Below, in pieces: positions 30,723 to 41,095 of a stretch of DNA of 64,000 nt (positions are counted from its first letter, which is position 1; every line of letters starts with the position of its first letter). The stretch covers positions 1 to 64,000 of the forward strand of contig WNNJ02002713.1 in NCBI GenBank assembly GCA_012934845.2, read 5' to 3'. The DNA is from Pomphorhynchus laevis. Its lineage: Eukaryota > Acanthocephala > Palaeacanthocephala > Echinorhynchida > Pomphorhynchidae. A program made the translations under genes and the position numbers. Below the pieces are notes generated by a model, which did not search any database, was not told where the DNA came from, and saw nothing but the letters and a program-made list of their open reading frames with translations.

Positions 30723-33044
30723 TAAAGTCGTGAATCGAAGTCCATTCTATAAAGCAACACCATTTAGTATAAATGCCGTATTTCGTAAGAAATCCTGGAC
30801 CGTTGTCTACTCAGCACATTCGTGCATTAATATTATACCTGCCGTATCCATTTAGGATCCAACGAGTGCAGCGACAATTCAGCAACAACCTCTGCCTAGT
30901 GTTTAAGGATGGTCCGCACAGCAATTCGATCTGGTTAAGAGCGAAAGCCTCAGACAATTAAGCAAAGTGTCGGAAACGCCTTTATTTACAATGTCACACA
31001 GGCAACCGAAACGACCAGTGTGTACCTCATTCTACTGATGAGTGTTGCCGGGTACTCATCATTTCGATGCTGAAGTTGTCGTCTAGAAGTGACATGGTGA
31101 CTGAAAGTCGTGAATCGAAGTCCAGTCTATAAAGCAACACCATTTAGTATAAATGCCGTATTTCGTAAGAAATCCTGGACCGTTGTCTACTCAACACATT
31201 CGTGCATTACTATTATACCTGCCGTATCCATTTAGGGTCCAACGAGTGCAGCGACAATTCAGCAACAACCTCTGCCTAGTGTTTAAGGATGGTCCGCACA
31301 GCAATTCGATCTGGTTAAGAGCGAAAGCCTCAGAAAATTAAGCAAAGTGTCGGAAACTCCTTTATTCACAATGTCACACAGGCAACCGAAACGACCAGTG
31401 TGTACCTCATTCTACTGATGAGTGTTGCCGTGTACTCATCATTTCGATGCTGAAGTGGTCGTCTAGAAGCGACATGGTGACTGAAAGTCGTGAATCGAAG
31501 TCCAGTGTATAAAGCAACACCATTTAGTATAAATGCCGTATTTCGTAAGAAATCCTGGACCGTTGTCTACTCAGCACATTCGTGCATTACTATTATACCT
31601 GCCGTATCCATTTAGGATCCAACGAGTGCAGCGACAATTCAGCAACAACCTCTGCCTAGTGTTTAAGGATGGTCCGCACAGCAATTTGATCTGGTTAAGA
31701 GCGAAAGCCTCAGACAATTAAGCAAAGTGTCGGAAACGCCTTTATTCACAATGTCACACAGGCAACCGAAACGACCAGTGTGTACCTCATTCTACTAATG
31801 AGTGTTGCCGGATACTCATCATTTCGATGCTGAAGTGGTCGTCTAGAAGTGACATGGTGGTGAAAGTCGTGAATCGAAGTCCAGTCTATCAAGCAACACC
31901 ATTTAGTATAAATGCCGTATTTCGTTAGAAATCCTGGACCGTTGTCTACTCAGCACATTCGTGCATTACTATTATACCTGTCGTATCCATTTAGGATCCA
32001 ACGAGTGCAGCGACAATTCAGCAACAACCTCTGCCTAGTGTTTAAAAATGGTCCGCACAGCAATTCGATCTGGTTAAGAGCGTAATCCTCAGTCAATTAA
32101 GCAAAGTGTCGGAAACGCCTTTATTCACAATGTCACACAGGCAACCGAAACGACCAGTGTGTACCTCATTCTACTGATGAGTGTTGCCGGTACTCATCAT
32201 TTCGATGCTGAAGTGGTCGTCTAGAAGTGACATGGTGACTGAAAGTCGTGAATCGAAGTCCAGTCTATTAAGCAACACCATTTAGTATAAATGCCGTATT
32301 TCGTAAGAAATCCTGGACCGTTGTCTACTCAGCACATTCGTGCATTACTATTATACCTGCCGTATCCATTTAGGATCCAACGAGTGCAGCGACAATTCAG
32401 CAATAACCTCTGCCTAGTGTTTAAGGATGGTCCGCACAGCAATTCGATCTGGTTAAGAGCGAAAGCCTCAGAAAATTAAGCAAAGTGTCGGAAACGCCTT
32501 TATTCACAATGTCACACAGGCAACCGAAACGACCAGTGTGTACCTCATTCTACTGATGAGTGTTGCCGGGTACTCATTATTTCGATGCTGAAGTGGTCGT
32601 CTAGAAGTGACATGGTGAATGAAAGTCGTGAATCGAAGTCCAGTCTATCAAGCAACACCATTTAGTATAAATGCCGTATTTCGTAAGAAATCCTGGACCG
32701 TTGTCTAATCAGCACATTCGTGCATTACTATTATACCTGCCGTATCCATTTAGGATCCAACGAGTGCAGCGACAATTCAGCAACAACCTCTGCCTAGTGT
32801 TTAAGGATGGTCCGCACAGCAATTCGATCTGGTTAAGAGCGAAAGCCTCAGACAATTAAGCAAAGTGTCGGAAACGCCTTTATTCACAATGTCACACAGG
32901 CAACCGAAACGACCAGTGTGTACCTCATTCTACTGATGAGTGTTGCCGGGTACTCATCATTTCGATGCTGAAGTGGTCGTCTAGAAGTGACATGGTGACT
33001 GAAAGTCGTGAATCGAAGTCCAGTCTATAAAGCAACACCATTTA
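30723..33044 (+). repeat. 380-bp satellite, block 2 (about 6 units, plus orientation)
   Basis: Same unit as block 1 in the opposite orientation; a repeated landmark starts at 30773, 31153, 31533, 31912, 32291 and 32671, giving spacings of 379-380 bp. Together the two blocks form a giant inverted repeat of nearly 3.8 kb with its turning point at 30722. The block ends in a long (TA)n. Confidence 0.92.
32888..32994 (+). ncRNA. Hammerhead-ribozyme-like motif in satellite unit (example)
   Basis: In order: GGCAACC (32899-32905), GAAA (32906-32909), CGACCA, TCATTCTA (32925-32932), CTGATGA (32933-32939), GTGTTGCC (32940-32947), TGGTCGTC (32974-32981), TAGAAGTGA (32982-32990). Stem II = GGCAAC/GTTGCC plus C-G; stem III = ACGACCA/TGGTCGT; stem I = TCATTCTA/TAGAA(G)TGA, ending at the expected GUC cleavage triplet. 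An outer pair ATGTCAC/GTGACAT encloses all. All conserved hammerhead core bases are present. In one unit the stems cross, while between adjacent units they form the normal nested order. Activity is an inference. Confidence 0.6.
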
Positions 33045-33045
33045 G

Positions 33046-33125
<80 letters not shown>
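33045..33125. repeat. (TA)n microsatellite, right border of satellite
   Basis: About 80 bp of TA with a single slip near 33069. It starts inside a satellite unit right after 'ACACCATTTAG'. Confidence 0.9.
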
Positions 33126-33128
<3 letters not shown>

Positions 33129-33310
33129 AGATGTTGCCAAAAACCGGAGTTCGATTACAAGTAGAGCAGACTTCCTTATCACTCCTAGACGAGCTGATGG
33201 TAGCCGGCAGCACTCATCAGTAGGGTGAACTACCATCAGTCGTTTCGGCTGCCTTGTGATATATTTGAAAACTTGAATCGAACTCCGGTTTTTGGCAAAA
33301 TCTACAATTA
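33126..33310 (-). repeat. Single-copy palindromic relative of the satellite with hammerhead-like core
   Basis: Ends are inverted copies ('TTGTAGAT..TTGCCAAAAACCG' against 'CGGTTTTTGGCAAAATCTAC'). The centre, read on the minus strand, has GGCAGCC-GAAAC, TTCACCCTA-CTGATGA-GTGCTGCC, CTACCATCAG, then CGTC-TAGGAGTGA. It has the same order and the same core strings as the satellite but different stem sequences that still pair. Confidence 0.65.
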
Positions 33311-33389
33311 TGAAACTGAAGCTTATTAGCTCCCGGAGCACAGTTAAACACATCCAGATATAAAATTATATATATAGTTGAAATTAAAT

Positions 33390-33605
33390 AAGGAAAACCG
33401 GAAAATTCGACCAAAAAGTTTGTTTTCTTGACGTTTCGCCCTTCTAGGGCTTTTTCAAAATTGTAAGAATTTTAATAACCAAGACTTTTTAACACTTTTT
33501 AAGAATTTTTAAAGTGTTAAAATGTCTTGGTTATAAAAATTCTTACAATTTTGAAAAAGCCCTAGAAGGGCGAAACGTCGAGAAAACAAACTTTTTGGTT
33601 TGTTA
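33390..33605. repeat. Fold-back repeat with degenerate hammerhead-like arms
   Basis: Left arm 'GACGTTTCGCCCTTCTAGGG' and right arm 'CCCTAGAAGGGCGAAACGTC' are perfect inverted copies, extended by 'TTTTTCAAAATTGTAAGAAT' and its complement; the centre has smaller inverted repeats. Each arm reads GCCCT-AGA-AGGGC-GAAACGTC, i.e. a stem II followed by GAAA and a GUC, but the CTGANGA part is degenerate. Confidence 0.65.
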
Positions 33606-34505
33606 TATATACAGAATGATTTTTTTGATTTTTTTCTTGTAGGGATTATTATTTTGTCCCTGCTATGTTATCAAGGACGAAACCTGATAGCGTAGCAGTT
33701 CCTCCTGATGATCTATATTCCTTATTCTGATACATCGTTTGTTATATTGAATAGTCAATTCATAAAAATTGACTTTTATTTTAAATTTCAATCATAAATT
33801 TTGACTTTATATAAGTTATATTAAACCTTATATAAAATTAATAAATTATTTATTATTATTTGTTATTTAATAGGAACTAATTTATATTTATATATATAAA
33901 TATATCATTATATTTATTTATAAATAATATAAAATACGTAGACTCAGAATTACTTATACTATAAAATAAAATTTAAACTATTAAGAGAAAAGTTTTATGG
34001 ATGGATAATAAATAATTTGTATAATCAAATGAATATCACACCAGATAATCAAATTTAATCAAATAAATTACGTCATTACCATGTATTTGGCCTTACTGAT
34101 ATGCTGGTTCGAGGAATAATCAGGTCCTGATTACATAACATTTCATCCTAATGACCTCTAATCCTTATTCTAATACAACGTCTGTTATTTAATAGGAACC
34201 CTACTAATCCGATTCAGTTATTATTTGATATTAATATAGTAGACAATTAACAGAGGTTAATCTGATTACAAAGCAGTTCCTCTTGATGACCTATAACCTT
34301 ATTCTAATACATGTTCTGTTATTCATTGTTCGAATTCATAAAAATTGACTTTTATTTTAAATTTCAATTTTTTATTTTGATTTAAATTATAAAAATCTTA
34401 GATAAAAATTATTAATTAGTTATTAATTATTTTATTTTTATTTATCGTTATTCTTAATTAATAAATTATTTAATATACGTAGACTCAGTTACCTGATCTG
34501 ATTCA
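33606..34505 (+). mobile_element. Decayed Penelope-like 3' ends, divergent subfamily
   Basis: Three successive pieces. 33640-33960 has a pseudoknot block with GTCC..GGAC and CTGCTATG..CGTAGCAG. 33970-34210 has an RT C-terminal end ('TGGATGGATAATAAA') and a decayed 3' UTR. 34255-34505 has the 3' half ending 'ATACGTAGACTCAGTTACC'. All are plus strand and AT-rich. Confidence 0.65.
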
Positions 34506-35130
34506 TCTTTCATCTTTTATATAGTGATAATTAGTTTGTGGAACTACCCCAAGGACAATAATTCTGACACAATGCAAGTTACTGTTAGTTACACATAGCT
34601 GAATTAGATGATAAGCTTCATCACACTCCAGCTTGGAGAATTAATACACAAATGCTGTTCCATAACCATCGTGTTGTGTAAAATCGGCATTATGCATGTC
34701 GTTCATGTAACTTCAAGTGCAATTCTATCTTATAATCTACTCTTGTCCATTTCGAGAACCTTCTACTTAAGTGAAATCGATGCACTGCAGATACGTACAT
34801 TGTTCTTTCAAAGGATAGTGTCATGAATGAACTATGACTTGGCGAAATACACGTGTCAGAACTGCATTGGCTGATTATAACTTTTAAACTTCATGTGTTT
34901 GTATATTTGCATATTTTACTTTCTCCCAAACGATAGATGTTTTAATTATCAAACTAGTCATCTATATTTCGCTTCCTAATATTAAGTTGATATACCTGTG
35001 CAGTCATTGTTACCATTAAAATGTTGATGATTATTTTATGAAACATTAATTATTAAACATTAAATAATTATCAATATTTTACTTACGTTATGAAACATGT
35101 AAGCCAATCTTACATTATATTAACAACAAA
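34506..35130. other. No feature recognised
   Basis: AT-rich sequence; the 72-residue frame at 34608-34826 shows nothing recognisable. Confidence 0.4.
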
Positions 35131-35134
35131 TGTG

Positions 35135-36289
35135 GATTACATTAAGACGTAAAAAACCTCGTCAATATCTTGCTTTCGCAGAGGTAGCTCTATTGATGCC
35201 CTGTTTCTTGATTTTAGTAGATCATTCGATCGCGTGCCTCATTCTCAGTTGATACAAACATTTTTCGATCATGGCATTCCCCGGATGCTTGTAGCGTGGG
35301 TTGCTGATTTTTTGTCATCTAGGAGCTATATAGTACGGGTTGGTGATTGTTTTTCTTCTCCGCGTAATGTGACTTCAGGGGTTCCTCAGGAGACTGTGCT
35401 TGGCATATCACTCTTTAACATTTTCATCAACTCTGCTGAGTAAACTGCAATGCCAATATCTTGCTTTCGCAGATGACTTGAAAGCGTGGAGCACAATTAA
35501 TTTTCCAAAGGATGTATAGTTTCTGCAAAGTGATATTGATAAGATAGAAATTTGGAGTAGGCATACAGGAATACTATTGAACGTCTCTAAGTGCGTTCAC
35601 CTTCGTTTCGGGTATAGTTTTGTACCTGACCGATATACTATAGGATCTCAAATAATTAATTGTGTATATCATGTAAGAGACTATGGTATCATAACCCATT
35701 ATTCTTGGAAGTCTAGAATGGACACTGAACGTAGATGCGCGTCTGCCAGAAGAATGTTGTACTTAATAAAACACTGCTTCAAGTTTGTGTCACCCACATG
35801 TTTTAGAATTCTATTTAATGCGCTTGTGAGACCATATGTTAAGTTTGCGATACAAGCCAGTTTTCCAACATCCAAAAAATAGTTGAATGACTTAGAAAAT
35901 ATTCTTCGTCGTGGCAGCAAACTGTTTTCGAGTTGTTCTCATATGAGCTATCGCGACAAACTTAAAACTCTGGGTATGATGACTGTGCACCAAAGACTGT
36001 ACATCCTAGGTATGTTAGTAATGTGGCATATCGCCAACGGTTCGAATGAATATCCTACCCATTCATTGGTTATCAACGAGAGACGAGCCACAGTGGTCAT
36101 CCCCTGTTGTTGAGGATATCGTCCCATGTTCGTTGTTCACGGTTCCATCGGTTGTCTCATCGTTGTGCAAATGCTTGGAATCGACTACCGACGAAAATCG
36201 TGATGGCCACAGACTTTAAGACATTCAAGACTACTCTCATAAATTGGACGATTAACAGCGGGAATAATGAAGATTACCCTTTTTATTAA
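35135..36289 (+). mobile_element. LINE family G RT copy (D/E-related), decayed
   Basis: Plus strand: 'DFSRSFDRVPHSQL'-like start with breaks, 'SGVPQETVLGISLFNIFIN', a duplicated piece around 'ILLSQMT'/'CFRR' in place of a clean FADD, 'LVRPYVKFAIQASFPTSKK', 'CANAWNRLPTKIVMAT' and a C-terminus ending at 36289. At least four breaks. The phrase 'CAATATCTTGCTTTCGCAGA' occurs at 35163 and again at 35453, so a segment around the catalytic site has been displaced to the 5' end. Confidence 0.7.
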
Positions 36290-36314
36290 TACTTTTATGT
36301 TGATTTTGGTGTAT

Positions 36315-36635
36315 ATAGCAGAAAATAGTAAAGCAGAAAATAGTAAAATATATAAATCAACACAATAATATAAAGAATAAATTTAAACTCTTAAGTGGCA
36401 AATTTTTATGGATGAATAATAAATAATATACTTTGCATTAGAATAAGATACTAGATAGTTATTTCAGAGGAAATACATCATTAGCATGTATTTGGCCCCG
36501 CTGCTATGTTGGGTAGAGGAGTTAGGGGCCGAAACCTGATAGCATAGCAGTTCCTCCTGATGACCTCTAATTCTTATTCTGATACAACGCCTGTTATTTA
36601 TTAGTCAATTCATAAAAATGACGTTTATTTTAAAT

Positions 36636-36666
<31 letters not shown>

Positions 36667-36812
36667 ACTTGATTTAAATTATAGAAAATCTAAAAACAAT
36701 TATTAATTTTATTATTTAATTATTAAATTTTGATTTAGCATTATTATGTTTTGTTTATTTTATAATTATATAACAATACGTAGACTCAGTTAGCTGATTT
36801 AATAATGATGTT
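36315..36812 (+). mobile_element. Penelope-like element, clean 3' end
   Basis: Starts within the RT C-terminus ('KIVKYINQHNNIKNKFKL' region), stop after 'LWMNNK', then the full 3' UTR: pseudoknot at 36494-36550 and terminus 'ACGTAGACTCAGTTAGCTGA' near 36780-36805. It is nearly identical to the 3' end of the 47.5-49.0 kb copy, so it is a recent insertion. It sits directly behind the LINE G stop. Confidence 0.85.
36494..36550 (+). ncRNA. PLE 3' pseudoknot
   Basis: GGCCCC (36494-36499) pairs with GGGGCC (36525-36530), and CTGCTATG (36501-36508) pairs with CATAGCAG (36543-36550). The two stems cross as an H-type pseudoknot, with GAAAC right after the first. The block is present in every full PLE 3' end in the window and is kept by compensatory changes in a diverged one (33.65 kb). 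Confidence 0.55.
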
Positions 36813-36959
36813 TTTTTGTGATCGAGCGAAACGGATTTATAGCCAATGCTTGCTTGTAATTAAATAAATTTATATTCGGTTCATTAATTATTAAATGAAT
36901 TTAATTAATAAAATTCATTTTTATTAAAATTTGTTGGTTTTTAAGCCTATATGGCAAAA

Positions 36960-37260
36960 ATTGATGACAATCACTAAACGGATTTTAATCTCAAGCCAAT
37001 TGAATTAAGTAAGAAACTTGAGAAGAGATTTGCAGCAATTTGGAGTCAATGAGTCCATGATTAGCAAATGGCAATGACAGGAAAGTGAATTTTATCAATC
37101 GGAAAATTAAAAGAAGTCTTAGAGGAGGATTCTGCTGATGAATGTTGACGTTTAAAGAGGGCACTATTAACTTATCAATTGGATTTTTACTTATTGGCGC
37201 TGAGGTGGGAATTGAAGAATTAAAGAGTGGTGGCGCATGATTCTTTTGCTTCATGAGAAG
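36960..37260 (+). mobile_element. Possible pogo/Tigger-like transposase N-terminus remnant
   Basis: Plus strand with breaks: 'KRILISSQLN', then 'DLQQFGVNESMISKWQ' followed by 'QESEFYQSEN'. This resembles the CENP-B/psq-type helix-turn-helix of pogo-like transposases (.FGVN.SMI.KW..QE). No DDE domain seen. Short and frame-broken, so tentative. Confidence 0.4.
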
Positions 37261-37384
37261 CAGTCATTCTACCAGTCCGGTCTAAAATAGCCGTATTTTG
37301 AGCATTATTATATTATAATATAATACAATAATATTAATATAAATATAGTAATATTATAATATTATAATAATATGAAAAGAAGAT

Positions 37385-38114
37385 TTTTAACGATTTAAAA
37401 CACAGTAAGATTATTGCAGAACTGGATAATTACACAAAAAATGCCTTAATTCATGCATCAGAAAAAGGCGCATCAACCTGGTTATCTTCAAGGATTAGCG
37501 AAGATAGGCAGTATTGTCTAAATAATCATCAGTTTTATGATGGGCTTACCGCTAGATATGGATGGCAATTAAAATACGCTCCGACAAAATGTGTTTGTGG
37601 AGAACTTAACAACGTATCGCACACACTATCTTGCAAAACAGGAGGATTTACAATTTTTCGACATAATGTGATACGCGACATTATTGCAGGTATGTTATCT
37701 GCAACATGTAAGGCTATTGAAATTGAGCCGGTCCTACTTCCTGTTGAGTCTTCTTACAATTTTGATAGAATAACAACGTGTAAGGATATGAATGCATGCC
37801 TTGATGTTGCATGCAGTGGTTTGTACGGGGATTCGACAGAGCGGTCTTTTCTAGACATTTGCGTTTATAACGTTCATGCTCCATCGTATGCCAATCGAAT
37901 CCCTCATAGTTTGTTTGAGTATCATCACAACAGAAAGCAGGCCAAATATTTAGAGCGAGTATCTAGGATCGATCGTGTTTCATTTATACCGGTTATTTTT
38001 TCATCGTCTGGCGGAATCAGTATAGAGTCACATGCATTGCTTAAGAGAATAGCGTCAATACAGGCTTTAAGAGGGGACAATAACTACAGTGATTTTATCG
38101 CTACGTTACGTTGA
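37385..38114 (+). mobile_element. Retroelement C-terminus: CCHC motif + restriction-like nuclease domain
   Basis: Open in one frame from about 37388 to the stop at 38112-38114 (about 240 residues). Order: 'KGASTWLSSRI', 'FYDGLTARYGWQLKYAP', then a CCHC motif 'CVCGELNNVSHTLSC', 'GGFTIFRHNVIRDIIA', 'NACLDVACSGLYGD', 'RSFLDICVYNVHAPS' and 'FSSSGGISIESHALLKRIAS'. This block is very widespread in animal mobile-element proteins. CCHC followed by D..(F)LD-I-x-V is the layout of the C-terminal zinc knuckle and PD-(D/E)XK nuclease of RLE-type LINEs (R2/R4/NeSL group), an assignment I infer. The RT part is missing, yet this end is unbroken. A tail 'AATGTAATTTTGTGTAATAA' follows at 38259. Confidence 0.65.
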
Positions 38115-39785
38115 AAGATAGGGTTTGGTCTAATAAAATCAAATTCATGATGTTTTCGATGCCGTCGTCAGAGGTCTGAAGAGATATAGTTAGAATATAT
38201 TTATAATGAGGTCAAACTTTTTGTCTAGTATTTGACTATTTGATTTGTCTTGTGTTCAATGTAATTTTGTGTAATAAATATTTTCTTTCAAAAAATATTA
38301 TAACAATATACAATTATTATTATAATTTCTGAGCATTATATACCGACGAGTACTGTTAGATATGATATACGTAAAGTCTTTATTGCATAATTAATTTGCT
38401 ATTTAATATGAGCAATGGACAATCAATGTTTAAACATAATACAGTATCCATACATCAATAAATCATAGAGTTGCTATTTTAAGGTTCATCAATTGATAAA
38501 GCTCCGTATATATTCAGGAAGTAAAGAAAGCTTCATTCCCATTGCAAAGAAAATATTTTGATGCATTGCAAACAGCGTCCAATATCATCTTAATTTGTTC
38601 GCTTGTTAGAAGCTAAATGATGTAAAAGTTAGCTCTGGAATAGAAAATATAAAAGTCAGCATTTGTATTTGTTTCATTTGTATTTCTATTCGCTCACTGC
38701 TGCTAATCGCTGATATACCAAATCTTGATCTTTTTTAAAACATGAATTATTTGTGTTTTAATAATTCATTTAACATTACGGGTTTTGTTGAATAATGTCT
38801 TCCCAGTTTACTTCTTAATTCGAAAAAGATATTTTCATCTTATTGGACAAATAGTCCAAAACAGCAATTATGTCGTGTCTATTAAATTTTTAGAGATAAT
38901 GTACGGAGAACAAGTAAACCAACGATCAAAAACCTTTAATATCGAACTATTGCCCATCTTTGAACTTGTCGTGACTACACAAATAAAGATCACAATCTGC
39001 TACAAGCAAATCTAAATATAGTGCACATCGATGAATCAGTTGCGTTTATTTTTGTGTGTGCACTACATTATCATGAGTTGTTCAGGACGTTTAAACATCG
39101 AGAGGAATAATAAAAAAAGAAATTAGTGTTCACAAATTTTTGAGTATAGCAATAGTTCCTTTGAAGCGTTATGTTTTGACATAAAGAAAGAAAAATGCTG
39201 ATAATTAAAAGTTAGTTATCCTTACTAGCACACTACAAAATCGGAAGAGTTTTAATCGTTGGTTTCTTCAGTTTTTATTATATAAATACATCATTTTTCT
39301 TTTTTGAATGTAAAAACATAACACTTGAAAACGACTATTGCAATAGTCGAAAATTTGTGTATAATACTTTCTTATTTTATTATTCCTATCGACGTTTAAA
39401 CGCCGTGAGCAATTGAATAACACATTGAACGTATCATTGGACATTATCATGAATTAAAATGCAGAGACACAATTTAAAATAAAACAAGCGGTTAAGCCAA
39501 TCTAATCATGTGTCATATGATATTTAAGTCGATAAATTCTATCATCTAATCTGTTAAACGCAATGTTATTGGTTAAACGCAACTATGGATTTTGTAAGCC
39601 TTAAGATTTTGTAAGCCTTTACTAAACAGTTATATTGTTTTTTAAATAAATGCATACGATTTTAGTGCATTATCACTGAGTTAGACTTTATTACTTTATA
39701 CGAGATAGATTATATATATTTAAATAATATATATATTATAAATTATTATAATATATATTATATATATTATATATTTTATATATTT
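38115..39785. other. Unassigned AT-rich region
   Basis: Apart from a LINE-like 3' tail near 38258-38300 I see no gene. The frames at 38785-39015 (+) and 39268-39450 (-) have no recognisable content. Confidence 0.4.
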
Positions 39786-39789
39786 TATA

Positions 39790-41095
39790 TTCGTCTTTAA
39801 TTCTACAAAAGAATTTTTAGAACAGACAAAAAGAATAAATTTTCACAATATAAATACATACGATTTTAGTACGCTTTATACAAATCTAGATTTAGCAGAT
39901 ATTAAAGAAGCGTTAGTAAAATTAATTAATCTTATATTCGGAAAAAGATATACATATATATGTTATAATAATTATAACGCCTATCTAACAAAAATTAAAC
40001 AATCAAGTAAATATAAATATATAGATAAAATTGAATTAATAGAATCCTTAAATATGTTAATAAATCAAAATTTTTTAAAGGTGGGGACATCTATATTTTG
40101 CCAAATAAAAGGTGTTCCAATGAGTAGTAATAGTGGCCTAATTATAGCTGACTTGTTTTTAAGCTTTATAGAATATAAATTTGTTCATAACTATGTAAAA
40201 ACTAAAGCTAAACTATGTAAATATATGAAACATATGTTTAGATACATTGATGATATATGTGTATTTAATTCTAATAATTTTTATTCGATTAGTGAACAAA
40301 TTTATCCAGAAAGCCTTATTCTTAACAAAAATTATATTAATGATAAAGAAGGTATTTATTTAAGATATAAATATTAAATTAACATTAACTAAAACTACTT
40401 AATTTATATCGTAAAGATGACATATTTAAATTTACAAGAAACATATTTTTGCATATGAGCATTCATACAAGAAACATATTTTTGCATGTCATGCATATAA
40501 TATAATATAAAATATAATACATTAAATAATGAAATTTTAAGAATTGCGACAACATGTAATGATATTGGCTTTCTTCGAAATCATTTAAATAATTTAATAG
40601 ATACATATTCTAAACTAGGTTAATATAAAAATAACATCAAACAGAAAATAGTAAAATATATAAATCAACACAATAATATAAAAAATAAATTTAAACTCTT
40701 AAGTGGCAAATTTTTATGGATGGATAATAAATAATATACTTTGTATTAGAATAAGATACTAGATAGTTTTATCAGAGGAAATACATCATTAGCATGTATT
40801 TGGCCCCGCTGCTATGTTGGATAGAGGAGTTAGGGGCCGAAACCTGATAGCATAGCAGTTCCTCCTGATGACCTTTAATTCTTATTCTGATACAACGTTA
40901 GTTATTTATTAGTCAATTCATAAAAATGACGTTTATTTTAAATTTCAAATTTTTTATTTTAACTTGATATAAATTATAGAAAATCTAAAAACAATTATTA
41001 ATTTTAATATTTAATTATTAAATTTTGATTTAGCATTATTATGTTTTGTTTAGTTTATAATTATATTAAATACGTAGAATCAGTTAGCTGATTTG
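39790..41095 (+). mobile_element. Penelope-like element, decayed RT + 3' end
   Basis: Matches the 47.5-49.0 kb copy from 'STKEFLEQTK' onwards: 'YDFSTLYTNLDLADIKEAL', 'KVGTSIFCQIKGVP', 'FRYIDDICVFNSNNF', then breaks, C-terminus and a complete 3' UTR ending near 41095. Its 3' UTR carries diagnostic variants ('TTGGATAGAGG', 'AACGTTAGTT') shared with 51.5 kb but not with the 36 or 48 kb copies. RT frame broken in several places. Confidence 0.8.

Noticed and set aside
29509-32859. Repeated 62-residue open frames in the satellite units
   Set aside because: They appear only because the units are near-identical; both block orientations show the same frame, two units have lost it, and nothing in it looks like a protein domain.
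33025-33353. Frames rich in Tyr-Ile over the (TA)n tract
   Set aside because: Pure translation of a TA microsatellite.
36494-36550. HDV-like ribozyme in the PLE 3' UTR
   Set aside because: The crossing P1/P2 order is similar, but there is no room for P4 and no clear P3 or catalytic-C junction; kept as an unclassified pseudoknot.
36494-36570. Canonical hammerhead in the PLE 3' UTR
   Set aside because: CTGATGA and GAAAC both occur, but GAAAC is upstream and the bases next to them do not form stem II in the right place.
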